Below, piece by piece: positions 18,777 through 26,300 of a stretch of DNA of 45,840 bases (its first letter is position 1; each line of letters begins with the position of its first letter). The stretch spans positions 1-45,840 of the forward strand of contig CAMAVD010000011.1 in NCBI GenBank assembly GCA_945861575.1. Direction: 5' to 3'. The notes below the pieces were generated by a model. The model did no database searches. It was not told where the DNA came from and saw only the letters and a program-made list of their open reading frames with translations. The position numbers and the translations under genes are program-made. The DNA is from Akkermansia muciniphila. Its GTDB lineage: Bacteria > Verrucomicrobiota > Verrucomicrobiia > Limisphaerales > UBA11320.

Positions 18777-20147
18777 TTGAGAAATCGCTGGATCCGGGGT
18801 GGGGTTTCTCTCTATCACTTCAGAGTGTCTTCCCCACGTCCATCGACTGCACCTCGTAATGAGGCTCAAGGCCTCAGGGATTTGTCGTCCCAACAAAAGA
18901 AGTCGGGCCTAGCGGCTTGGCTTGGCTGGCTCTTCGACGGCCTGGACATGCATCTCTACACCATCGTCGCAGCGCCTTTCGTCATGCAGTTGCTGCATGC
19001 CCCCAGCACGATGGATCCAGAAGTCGGGAAGTACAGCTCGATCATTCAAGCAGCGTTCCTGGTGGGCTGGGCGTTGGGGGGTGGGTTCTTTGGGCGAGTG
19101 GGCGACTTGCTGGGGCGGACGCGTGCGCTTAACCTCACCATCCTCACTTATGCCGTTTTCACGGGACTTTCTTTCTTTGCACAAACGTGGTGGCAGCTTG
19201 GTATCTTCCGCTTCCTGGCGGCCTTGGGCATTGGGGGAGAGTGGGCGGTGGGGGCTTCGCTGTTGTCGGAGACTTGGCCCAAGCGATGGCGTCCTTGGAT
19301 GGCGGCCGTGCTGCAGACAGGTGTGAACCTGGGGGTGCTTTTGGCCACCGGCGTGGTCTTCGGGGTGGCCAAGTTTTCTGAGTATGTAGGTGCCCAGAAC
19401 ACAGAACGTTATGTCTTCCTGGCTGGGATTCTTCCGGCCTTGCTCACGCTCTGGATTCGACACAATGTGCCCGAGACGGCGGAGTGGCATCAGGCCCGTG
19501 CCGAGGCCAAAGGCCGACAGCCCGGGATCCTCGATCTCTTCCGTGGAGACGTCCTCCCGGTGACCCTTCGCACGCTTTCGACCTGCGCTGTCACCCTGAC
19601 CGCTCACTGGGCCTTTCTCTTCTGGTATGGGGTGCATCTCCGAAATCTGCCCGACGTGCAGGCTTGGTCGGCCACGGACAAAAGCCTGTTGGCGAGCAAG
19701 GCCATGTTTGTGGTGATGGGGGTTTCTATCTTTGGAAACTTCCTGGCGGCCGTGCTGGCGCGCTTTATGGGATATCCCCGTGCGATCGCGTTGCTCTGCG
19801 CCGCGTACTTTTTGGTCATGTTCACCGCCTATTCCAAGGAGAGGCCACTTAGCGAGCTTTGGTTCTTCCTGGTGGGGATTGGCTCCTGCCACGGGATCTT
19901 CGCGCTCTTCACCATGTATCTCCCGCCCCTGTTCCCTACGCTCCTCCGCACAACGGGCGCCGGATTTTGCTACAATATCGGCCGAATCGCGGCGGCAGGC
20001 GGGACGGTTGTTTTTGGTGTTCTGCCGCAGATCGCCGGAACGTCAGCCGTGGGCGATTATCGTCTGGCGCTCTACTACGCCAGTTTCCTCTTCATTCCTG
20101 GCTGCTTGATCGCGCTCACCATGCCTTCACTGCGGGAAGACGCCTGA
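18777..20147 (+). CDS. MFS transporter (sugar/organic acid type)
   Basis: The protein has 456 residues from a TTG preceded by AAAGG; an alternative GTG lies at 18825. About 12 membrane helices are visible. The first begins at GWLFDGLDMHLYTIVAAPFV, and the loop between helices 2 and 3 has the MFS signature GRVGDLLGRTRAL. Helices 4-5 have FLAALGIGGEWAVGASLLSE, similar to AAHS and sugar-porter carriers of small organic acids or sugars. Later segments include RFMGYPRAIALLCAAYFLVMF and TMYLPPLFPTLLRTTGAGFCYNIGR. The substrate cannot be read from sequence. It lies between the DUF1553 gene and an SDR dehydrogenase on the same strand, which suggests uptake and oxidation of a product released by the secreted enzyme (inference). 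Confidence 0.9.
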   Translation: MRNRWIRGGVSLYHFRVSSPRPSTAPRNEAQGLRDLSSQQKKSGLAAWLGWLFDGLDMHLYTIVAAPFVMQLLHAPSTMDPEVGKYSSIIQAAFLVGWALGGGFFGRVGDLLGRTRALNLTILTYAVFTGLSFFAQTWWQLGIFRFLAALGIGGEWAVGASLLSETWPKRWRPWMAAVLQTGVNLGVLLATGVVFGVAKFSEYVGAQNTERYVFLAGILPALLTLWIRHNVPETAEWHQARAEAKGRQPGILDLFRGDVLPVTLRTLSTCAVTLTAHWAFLFWYGVHLRNLPDVQAWSATDKSLLASKAMFVVMGVSIFGNFLAAVLARFMGYPRAIALLCAAYFLVMFTAYSKERPLSELWFFLVGIGSCHGIFALFTMYLPPLFPTLLRTTGAGFCYNIGRIAAAGGTVVFGVLPQIAGTSAVGDYRLALYYASFLFIPGCLIALTMPSLREDA

Positions 20148-20192
20148 TCGGCCCACTGTCGGCCGACACCCTCTAACTCGAAAAGAGATTCC

Positions 20193-20960
20193 ATGTTTTC
20201 ACTAAATTCTCGTACGGCCCTCGTCACCGGGGCAGGCTCCGGTATCGGGGCCGCCATTGCTGAAACCTTTGCTCTGGCTGGCGCTCGAGTCTACGTCGTG
20301 GATCGCGATTTGCCTGCGGCGCAGTCCACCGTAGAGCGGATTCGGGCTGCGCAGGGCAGGGCGGATGCCCTGGTTTGCGATGTGAGCAAGGAGGCCGATG
20401 CCGCGCGTGTGGTGGAGGAGGTGCGCGTCGACTCGCCCCATTTAGACATCCTGGTGAACAATGCCGGGATTGGGCATGTCGGCACGCTGCTGCAGACCAC
20501 GGTCGAAGACCTGGATCGTCTCTACGCGGTCAATGTGCGCGGGGTTTTCAATCTGTCGAAGGCTTTCCTGCCCGGGATGCTTGAGCGACGTCATGGGGTG
20601 ATTCTGAATCTGGCATCCATTGGTGGAGTGGTGGGTATCCGGGATCGGTTGGCGTATTGCACTACGAAGTTTGCCGTGGTGGGACTGACCAAGTCGATGG
20701 CCTTGGACCATGCCCTGCAGGGAGTTCGTGTGAACTGCATTTGTCCGGGGCGGGTGGAGACGCCGTTCGTTTCGGCGCGTTTGAAAGAGTATCCGGATCC
20801 CAAGAAAGCCTACCAGGAGATGGCGGCCACCCAGGCGTTGGGGCGCATGGGGCGTCCTGAAGAGATCGCTGCCGCTGCCCTGTACCTCGCCAGCGATGAG
20901 GGTTCCTTCATCACCGGATCGGACTTCATCATCGACGGCGGTTGGAGCGCTGGAAAATAG
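20193..20960 (+). CDS. Classical SDR-family NAD(P)-dependent dehydrogenase
   Basis: The protein has 255 residues, standard for classical short-chain dehydrogenases. The cofactor motif TGAGSGIG lies near residues 12-19, NNAG near 90 and the catalytic YCTTK near 154-158. The closing region has PGRVETPFV and LGRMGRPEEIAAAALYLASDE, followed by FITGSDFIIDGGWSAGK. The Asp at the end of the second strand (VYVVDRD) favours NAD over NADP. The ATG at 20193 has AAGAGA just upstream. It lies 45 bases after the MFS gene, probably in the same transcript. A sugar or sugar-acid dehydrogenase role is likely but not provable from sequence. Confidence 0.93.
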   Translation: MFSLNSRTALVTGAGSGIGAAIAETFALAGARVYVVDRDLPAAQSTVERIRAAQGRADALVCDVSKEADAARVVEEVRVDSPHLDILVNNAGIGHVGTLLQTTVEDLDRLYAVNVRGVFNLSKAFLPGMLERRHGVILNLASIGGVVGIRDRLAYCTTKFAVVGLTKSMALDHALQGVRVNCICPGRVETPFVSARLKEYPDPKKAYQEMAATQALGRMGRPEEIAAAALYLASDEGSFITGSDFIIDGGWSAGK

Positions 20961-20981
20961 CCGGGAGGGCGAGGCTGTCTT

Positions 20982-21010
20982 TCGAGGAGGGGCGGCTGGA
21001 CGCTCCTCGA
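20982..21010 (+). terminator. Inverted repeat after the SDR gene, possible terminator
   Basis: TCGAGGAG and CTCCTCGA form perfect 8-bp arms around a 13-base loop, starting 22 bases after the SDR stop. No T-tract follows, so this is either a factor-dependent terminator, a 3'-end stabiliser or an operator. Confidence 0.35.
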
Positions 21011-21504
21011 TGGAACGTATGACCGCCACCTACCGCAGAACACTCTTTTACCCCGACGCGATCTGACCGTAGAGCCAGAGTCGACTGCACGTCCTCCTGC
21101 CGGCCTCCGTTCCATAGGGAATATTGCATCCCAGGAATTAGACAAGAAGTAAACAATTATGAGGAGTTGGTAGGGGGATATGCTGACGGTGATCTCCGCA
21201 TAAAAACCCTATATCGCTCTAAAGTTTCGCAAATAGGCATTAACAATAAAACATAGACAACAGTTGGACATTTCGTGAACGTATGATATTAGTTACTAAA
21301 TACCACCGGTGCTTGGCAGTAAATAAATAAGACATGAAAACACTAGGCGAACATGAAAATGCGAACGCAAGCCTCGTCCGGGGAGCTGTCAGTGAAACGG
21401 CTGTTCGCCCTGCCGAATCGGATCGTTTGGGCCGTCCTCACCGAAAATGAGGTCCTCGTCGACTGGCCGACCTCCATCACATCCACACTTACCCGCCTCA
21501 AACC
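21011..21504. other. AT-rich intergenic region
   Basis: No gene is supported here. The stretch from about 21130 to 21345 is markedly richer in A+T than its surroundings (many TAAATA, AATAAA and ATATC runs) and has stops in all frames. It contains TTGGAC and TATGAT-like words near 21264-21290, but the spacing is poor for a sigma-70 promoter. It probably holds the promoter for the small-protein cluster that follows. An ORF at 21353-21559 lacks convincing features and overlaps the next gene. Confidence 0.4.
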
Positions 21505-21702
21505 ATGTTTCAAAAACTCGACTATTATTTCCTCTTCGCTTCGTTTTCCAGTTTCGTAGCGAGCGTCGCTCTGTGGTTCCTCGTCAATCGTGAATATGGG
21601 TCCTATGTCGGACTCTGGGTGCCTAGCATTCTTACACTGTGGGTAGGTGTGCGCGTGACGCTGCTTGCGCGCTCAGGCGTCACCCTGAATAGGAAAAAGT
21701 GA
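21505..21702 (+). CDS. Small two-helix membrane protein
   Basis: The protein has 65 residues. Two hydrophobic segments are visible: residues 7-27 (YYFLFASFSSFVASVALWFLV) without a signal cleavage site, and about 34-56 (VGLWVPSILTLWVGVRVTLL). A basic tail (LNRKK) follows, predicting an integral inner-membrane protein with the tail in the cytoplasm. I do not recognise the family. Its stop lies one base before the ATG of the next small gene, which supports translation of both. No strong ribosome site precedes its own ATG. Confidence 0.6.
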   Translation: MFQKLDYYFLFASFSSFVASVALWFLVNREYGSYVGLWVPSILTLWVGVRVTLLARSGVTLNRKK

Positions 21703-21703
21703 T

Positions 21704-21862
21704 ATGTTCAACTACATCTTCCCAATCTTTTGCTTTGGGCTGGTCATGACCGGAATTGTTTTCCTTGGAATCATGGAAGCAGCGAAGCAGGTTAAGTCAC
21801 AAGAAGGAGAGCTGGATATCCCTAAGCCTCGCGAGACTGACCCCGCGCTCGGACAATCATGA
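21704..21862 (+). CDS. Single-helix membrane microprotein, 52 aa
   Basis: The ORF encodes 52 residues: one membrane helix at about 4-24 (YIFPIFCFGLVMTGIVFLGIM), then a polar tail rich in Lys, Glu and Pro. An AGGA element about 8 bases upstream and the one-base gap to the previous stop suggest translational coupling. The SDR-fold gene begins 37 bases later. I do not recognise the family. Such a helix-plus-tail protein commonly serves as an accessory subunit, but this is only inference. Confidence 0.6.
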   Translation: MFNYIFPIFCFGLVMTGIVFLGIMEAAKQVKSQEGELDIPKPRETDPALGQS

Positions 21863-21899
21863 AATATCCGTCATCCGGGCGTTCTGGCCCGACGCATCC

Positions 21900-22664
21900 A
21901 TGAGTGAATCCAACACAACTCCATCTGTGCTTATCTTCGGTGCCACAGGCGGTATTGGTTCAAGCCTTGCGCGCAGACTGTCGGCGGCGAAGTGGCATGT
22001 TTCTCTCGCGGCTCGCGGGGTGGAACGACTCCAAGGCCTCGGTATCGAGCTTGGTGCTCGCAGCCTGGTGGCCGATGGCGCAGACCCGAATGCGGTTGAG
22101 AATGTCTTCTCCGCCGCGTGCGAGAATTCGGCCCGTCTCGACGGTGTTGTGAACTGCTGCGGTTCGATTCTTCTCAAGCCTGGCCATCTGACGACCGACG
22201 AGGAATGGTCCCGAACCATCACTGCGAATCTGACCACGTCCTTTCACGTCCTTCGTGCTGCTACCACTCGCATGATGCGCTCGGGCGGTGGTAGCATCGT
22301 CTTGCTGTCCTCGGCCGTCGCTCAGCGTGGGATGATTAACCACGAGGCCATTGCTGCTGCGAAAGCCGGCGTGGTAGGTCTTGCTCTCTCCGCAGCCGCC
22401 ACCTATGCCCGCTACAACATTCGCGTAAACTGCGTGGCTCCGGGCCTCACACGCACGCCGCTCACTGAGTCGATTACCAAGAATGAGGGATCTCTCAAAA
22501 TTAGCGCCGCTCTGCATCCGCTCGGCCGGATCGGTGAGGCGCACGAAGTCGCCAGCGCCATCGCGTGGTTGCTCGACCCCGAACAGAGCTGGGTTACCGG
22601 CCAGGTCATCGCCGTGGATGGCGGACTGTCCTCCGTCCAGCCCCGGCACACATTACCCGCATGA
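21900..22664 (+). CDS. SDR-fold protein lacking the catalytic tyrosine
   Basis: The protein has 254 residues from the ATG at 21900; the open frame continues upstream, but that part overlaps the preceding microprotein gene. The Rossmann motif GATGGIG is at 14-20. NCCG at 85-88 replaces NNAG, and a Ser pair at 137-138 is in place. The active-site helix reads NHEAIAAAKAGV, so Lys155 is present but the position four residues before it (151) is Ile instead of Tyr. The C-terminal part, PGLTRTPLTESI and PLGRIGEAHEVASAIAWLLD ending in TGQVIAVDGG, is ordinary SDR. It probably binds NAD(P), but normal SDR catalysis is doubtful. The two membrane microproteins directly upstream may be its partners. Confidence 0.85.
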   Translation: MSESNTTPSVLIFGATGGIGSSLARRLSAAKWHVSLAARGVERLQGLGIELGARSLVADGADPNAVENVFSAACENSARLDGVVNCCGSILLKPGHLTTDEEWSRTITANLTTSFHVLRAATTRMMRSGGGSIVLLSSAVAQRGMINHEAIAAAKAGVVGLALSAAATYARYNIRVNCVAPGLTRTPLTESITKNEGSLKISAALHPLGRIGEAHEVASAIAWLLDPEQSWVTGQVIAVDGGLSSVQPRHTLPA

Positions 22665-23301
22665 TCAGCACACCCTTTCCACCGAAGATGCATTCGCGCC
22701 TGTCGTCTTCCGGCCTCTTTCCAATCCATGCGGATCAACAGGTCGATCGAATCCGGTTGGAGCTCCCATGGATCAAGGAGCCGACCCGATGACGCTCTCA
22801 TCCAGTCCCGAGAACTGGTTCTAGAGGTTCTCCAGATAGAGAAATCGCTCTTGGCGGGCCACACGCATGAGCTGTTCCATCAATACCCTCGCCACTTCGG
22901 GGCATGGACCTAGGAGCGCGGGACCGCGGCTGACAAAACCAATGCGCCCCAGCAAAGGGATTGAACACGAGAGCATTTGCAGGCCTCCAGAGTTTGGATC
23001 AATGAAGGACCGGTGATTCAGGGCACGGGCTCCCCCCTCTCCCGATCGCTCTCAAGCCGACGTCGTCCCAGCAATTCCCTTCGTGTCGTGCTTGTTCCAT
23101 GAGGCACAGCACCCCCTCTTTGCTGGGGTTTCCTGCTAGCGCCGCAGCGCCCTGTTCCGAATCCTTGCAGTCGGACACAAAGCTCAAAGCAGCTCTTTTG
23201 TTCACCAATCGGTCCAAGTGAATCTGTCCTGCTTTGAAAACGACGCCACAATCCATCGGTCAAGGCTTGAAGTCGGACGCTAGAACACCGATGGTGTAGG
23301 G
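22665..23301. other. Intergenic region without a convincing gene
   Basis: A 43-codon ORF (22661-22792) opens at an ATG overlapping the SDR stop (ATGA) but has no recognisable content. On the minus strand, 22999-23256 is open for 85 codons, with no supporting ribosome site or family. The region may contain a decayed gene and the promoter of the CotH gene. Nothing firm is seen. Confidence 0.35.
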
Positions 23302-26300
23302 ATGCAATCCTTTCGTGTTGTGGTTTTGCGAATCCGCTCTTTGTGGGGCTGTGTTGCCCTGATCCTCGGTTTGTTCACCCCCAACCTTCTCCCGCTCTCT
23401 GCCTCGGCGGCCACCCAGGTCAAGCTGGGCGAGGTTCGGCAGATCACTGGACCGGCCGATCTGGATCTGGATGGAGAGGTGCTCTACGCGGTCAATTTCA
23501 GCACCGATGATCCGGTTCGCACGATCCGAGGGGTGCGGTTTCTTCCCGATACTCAGCGGATTGTAGGGGCTTCCTTTATCGCTCCCCAGCAGGTGGCCCC
23601 CTGGATGACCAAGCCTGAGTTTGGGTCCAGCGTGGATGCGAATCAGCTTGAGGAGGTTTTGCAGGATATTCGTTGGGCCAACTCGGGGGCTTCGGAACGG
23701 CTTCGCGCAACGTTTGCTGTGACCAATGGCATGGAGTACAAGGTTCAGATTCTCATCTCGGGGAATGGACCGGAAGATCGACGTTGGGACATTCGCGTAG
23801 CCGGGCGAGAGGCGGTTGATGAAATCACCTCGCTGGGTGTCTCTCCAGGCCAGTCCTACGCTATTAACCGAGCCACTCTTTACACGTGTCAGATCGTCGC
23901 CACCAATCGAAGCCTAGTGGTGGAGATGGGCGATTTCTTCGGCCGTAACGATGGGGGAGATCGAAATCCAATCTGGCAGGGACTCATCGTTAAGCGCGTG
24001 ATCAATTCGCCGAAACCGGATGACATTGTCCTCGGCAACGGGCGCTTCTTTCCAGACCAGTCGGCATTCATTGATCGCCTCCGAGTCGTGGACCTCAAGA
24101 GCGGTGTCTCGCATGGGCTCAGTTTGGCTGCGGGGCTTGGCGACACAGACAATGCAAAGTTTGTGCTGGTGAACGGCGAGCTTCGTCCCGGAGACTTCGA
24201 TTTCTCGGGTCAACCTTCGGGTTCCACCTACTCCGTTCGTGTGAGCGCGGTGGATACGGCGGATGCGAGTCGCTTTCTGGAGAAGGCCTTCACCCTGACT
24301 CTTGAGGAGCCTCATGCGCCTCTGGGGATGTCTCTGGGCATCAGTTCGATGAGCAGTGTGGCTCGTCCAGGCGCTCTTTTCGCGAAGGTCCAGGTCCAGG
24401 ATCCTGACCTATTCGATCGTCATAGCTTTCAACTCGAACCGGGTACGGGCGACGAGGCGAACTCACTGCTGAGTCTGCAGGGTAACGAATTGCGCTTAGC
24501 GGCGCTGCCTCCTCCAGGACTGACGGCGTTCCGTTTTCGGCTTAAGGCGACCGACCTGGCCGGCCTGAGTGCCACTGTCGCCTTCGATTTACCGCGCTTA
24601 GAACCCAGCGTCCGGGTGAACGAATTGGTGGGTAACAATCTGGCCGGAGTCACGGATGAACTCGGAGACCTGCCAGACTGGATCGAGCTTCAGAATCTCG
24701 GCGGGCAATGGGTCGATCTGAAGGGATGGTATCTCTCTGATGATCCCAATGACCGCACCCGGTGGAGCTTTCCGGCAGGAGAGATCCCTCCCAATGGCTT
24801 TCAAGTTGTTCTGGCGGATGGAAAAGGAGTGACGCCCTTGGGCTCTTCCAGCCTGCATGCCGGGTTCGGCTTGGATGCATCCGGCAGTCGGGTGGACCTA
24901 GTTCTTCCCGACGGGGTCACGGTGTTAAGTCGCTTGAACGCTCCGGAGTTCCTCCCTGGAATCTCCTATGGAGTTGGGGGCGACGGTCGCCCTGGTTATT
25001 TGTCCAGGCAAACGCCTGGGGCCACAAACGTGGAGCCTTCGGAGGTGGGGGAGAATCGGGTGAGTTTCGGAAAGAGCCATGGATTTTACACCAACTCATT
25101 CCTCCTCGAGTTGACGGCACCCGCTTTCGATTCCGTGATTCGTTTCACTTTGGATGGAAGCCTTCCTTCCGCCACCAAAGGCATTGCCTATACCAATCCA
25201 ATCCCGATCAAACCCAATACGACTGGAGGCACTCGAGGCGTACGGATTGTTCGGGCGATTGCCTTCAGTCCCCGGGCTGCTTACTCCCCTGTCACGACCC
25301 AAACGTACCTGTTCATCAATGGAGAGACGGGTCCGGCCGTGGACGGCGTCGTGGGACAGTCCGTCCTTACTACAGCTATCACGCGCCACGCAGTCTATGG
25401 CCCCCTTCTGGACGATGCGCTTCTGGATCTTCCCACCCTCTCGCTGGTCCTGCCGACAGGCTTAGATACGACCGAGAAGGCCGCTTCCATCGAGCTCTTC
25501 GATCCCGGAAGCCACGAGCAAGGATTTCAGATCGATTGTGGCGTGCAGGCTACGGGCACCACCAGCCTGGGATCGCCCAAGCTGAGCATGGCTGCTCGGT
25601 TTCGAGCCGAGTACGGGCGCTCTAAGCTGCGTTATCCAATGTTCGCCAGAGGGTCGCTGTTTCCCGCGGGCGCTGCCAAGGAGTTTAGGGAACTGAGACT
25701 CCGCAGTCATTCCCACGACACCTTTTACTGGCTTGGCACTGTTGAGAACCCGCCTGTGCCCTATGGAGATCCGCCGGTCAACCGCAGCGGAGATGCCCAG
25801 CTGACTCGGAATCTCTGGATCGAAGAGACTCAGCTTCTCATGGGGCAGCCTGGTAAGCATGGTCGGCAGGTTCATCTCTACCTCAACGGCACCTATCATG
25901 GGATCTATCATATTCAGGAGCATGCCGACGAAGACTTCATGGCTAGCTACTACCCCGGGAAGTCTGAGGATTTCCATTTCAGCGCCGCCGCTTTGCGTGG
26001 CAGCGAGCATGGCGGCGGCGGATCCTGGCAGCAGCCCTGGACGGCCATGAAAGCGAGCTTGGGAAACTACGCAGAGGCAAAACGATGGGTGGATGTCACA
26101 AATCTCTGTGATTACATGGTGCTGAGCTTCCACGCTGGGAACGATTGGGACTGGTCCGTACAGCACAATTGGGGTGCAGCGGGACCGGCCTTACCAGACC
26201 GGGGGGGATGGAAATTTTTCCAGCAAGACTCCGATATCTCGCTGCAAGACGTCGCTGCGGACAACACCGATCAGGATGTCCCGGATGGCATCTTCACCGC

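Noticed and set aside
18909-19892. Long open frame (327 codons) on the minus strand
   Set aside because: It lies wholly inside the MFS gene in antisense; its product is Arg/Gly/Pro-rich with no family pattern, as expected from a high-GC shadow frame.
22999-23256. Minus-strand ORF of 85 codons in the gap before the CotH gene
   Set aside because: No ribosome site, family or partner could be recognised; it may be chance or a decayed gene.
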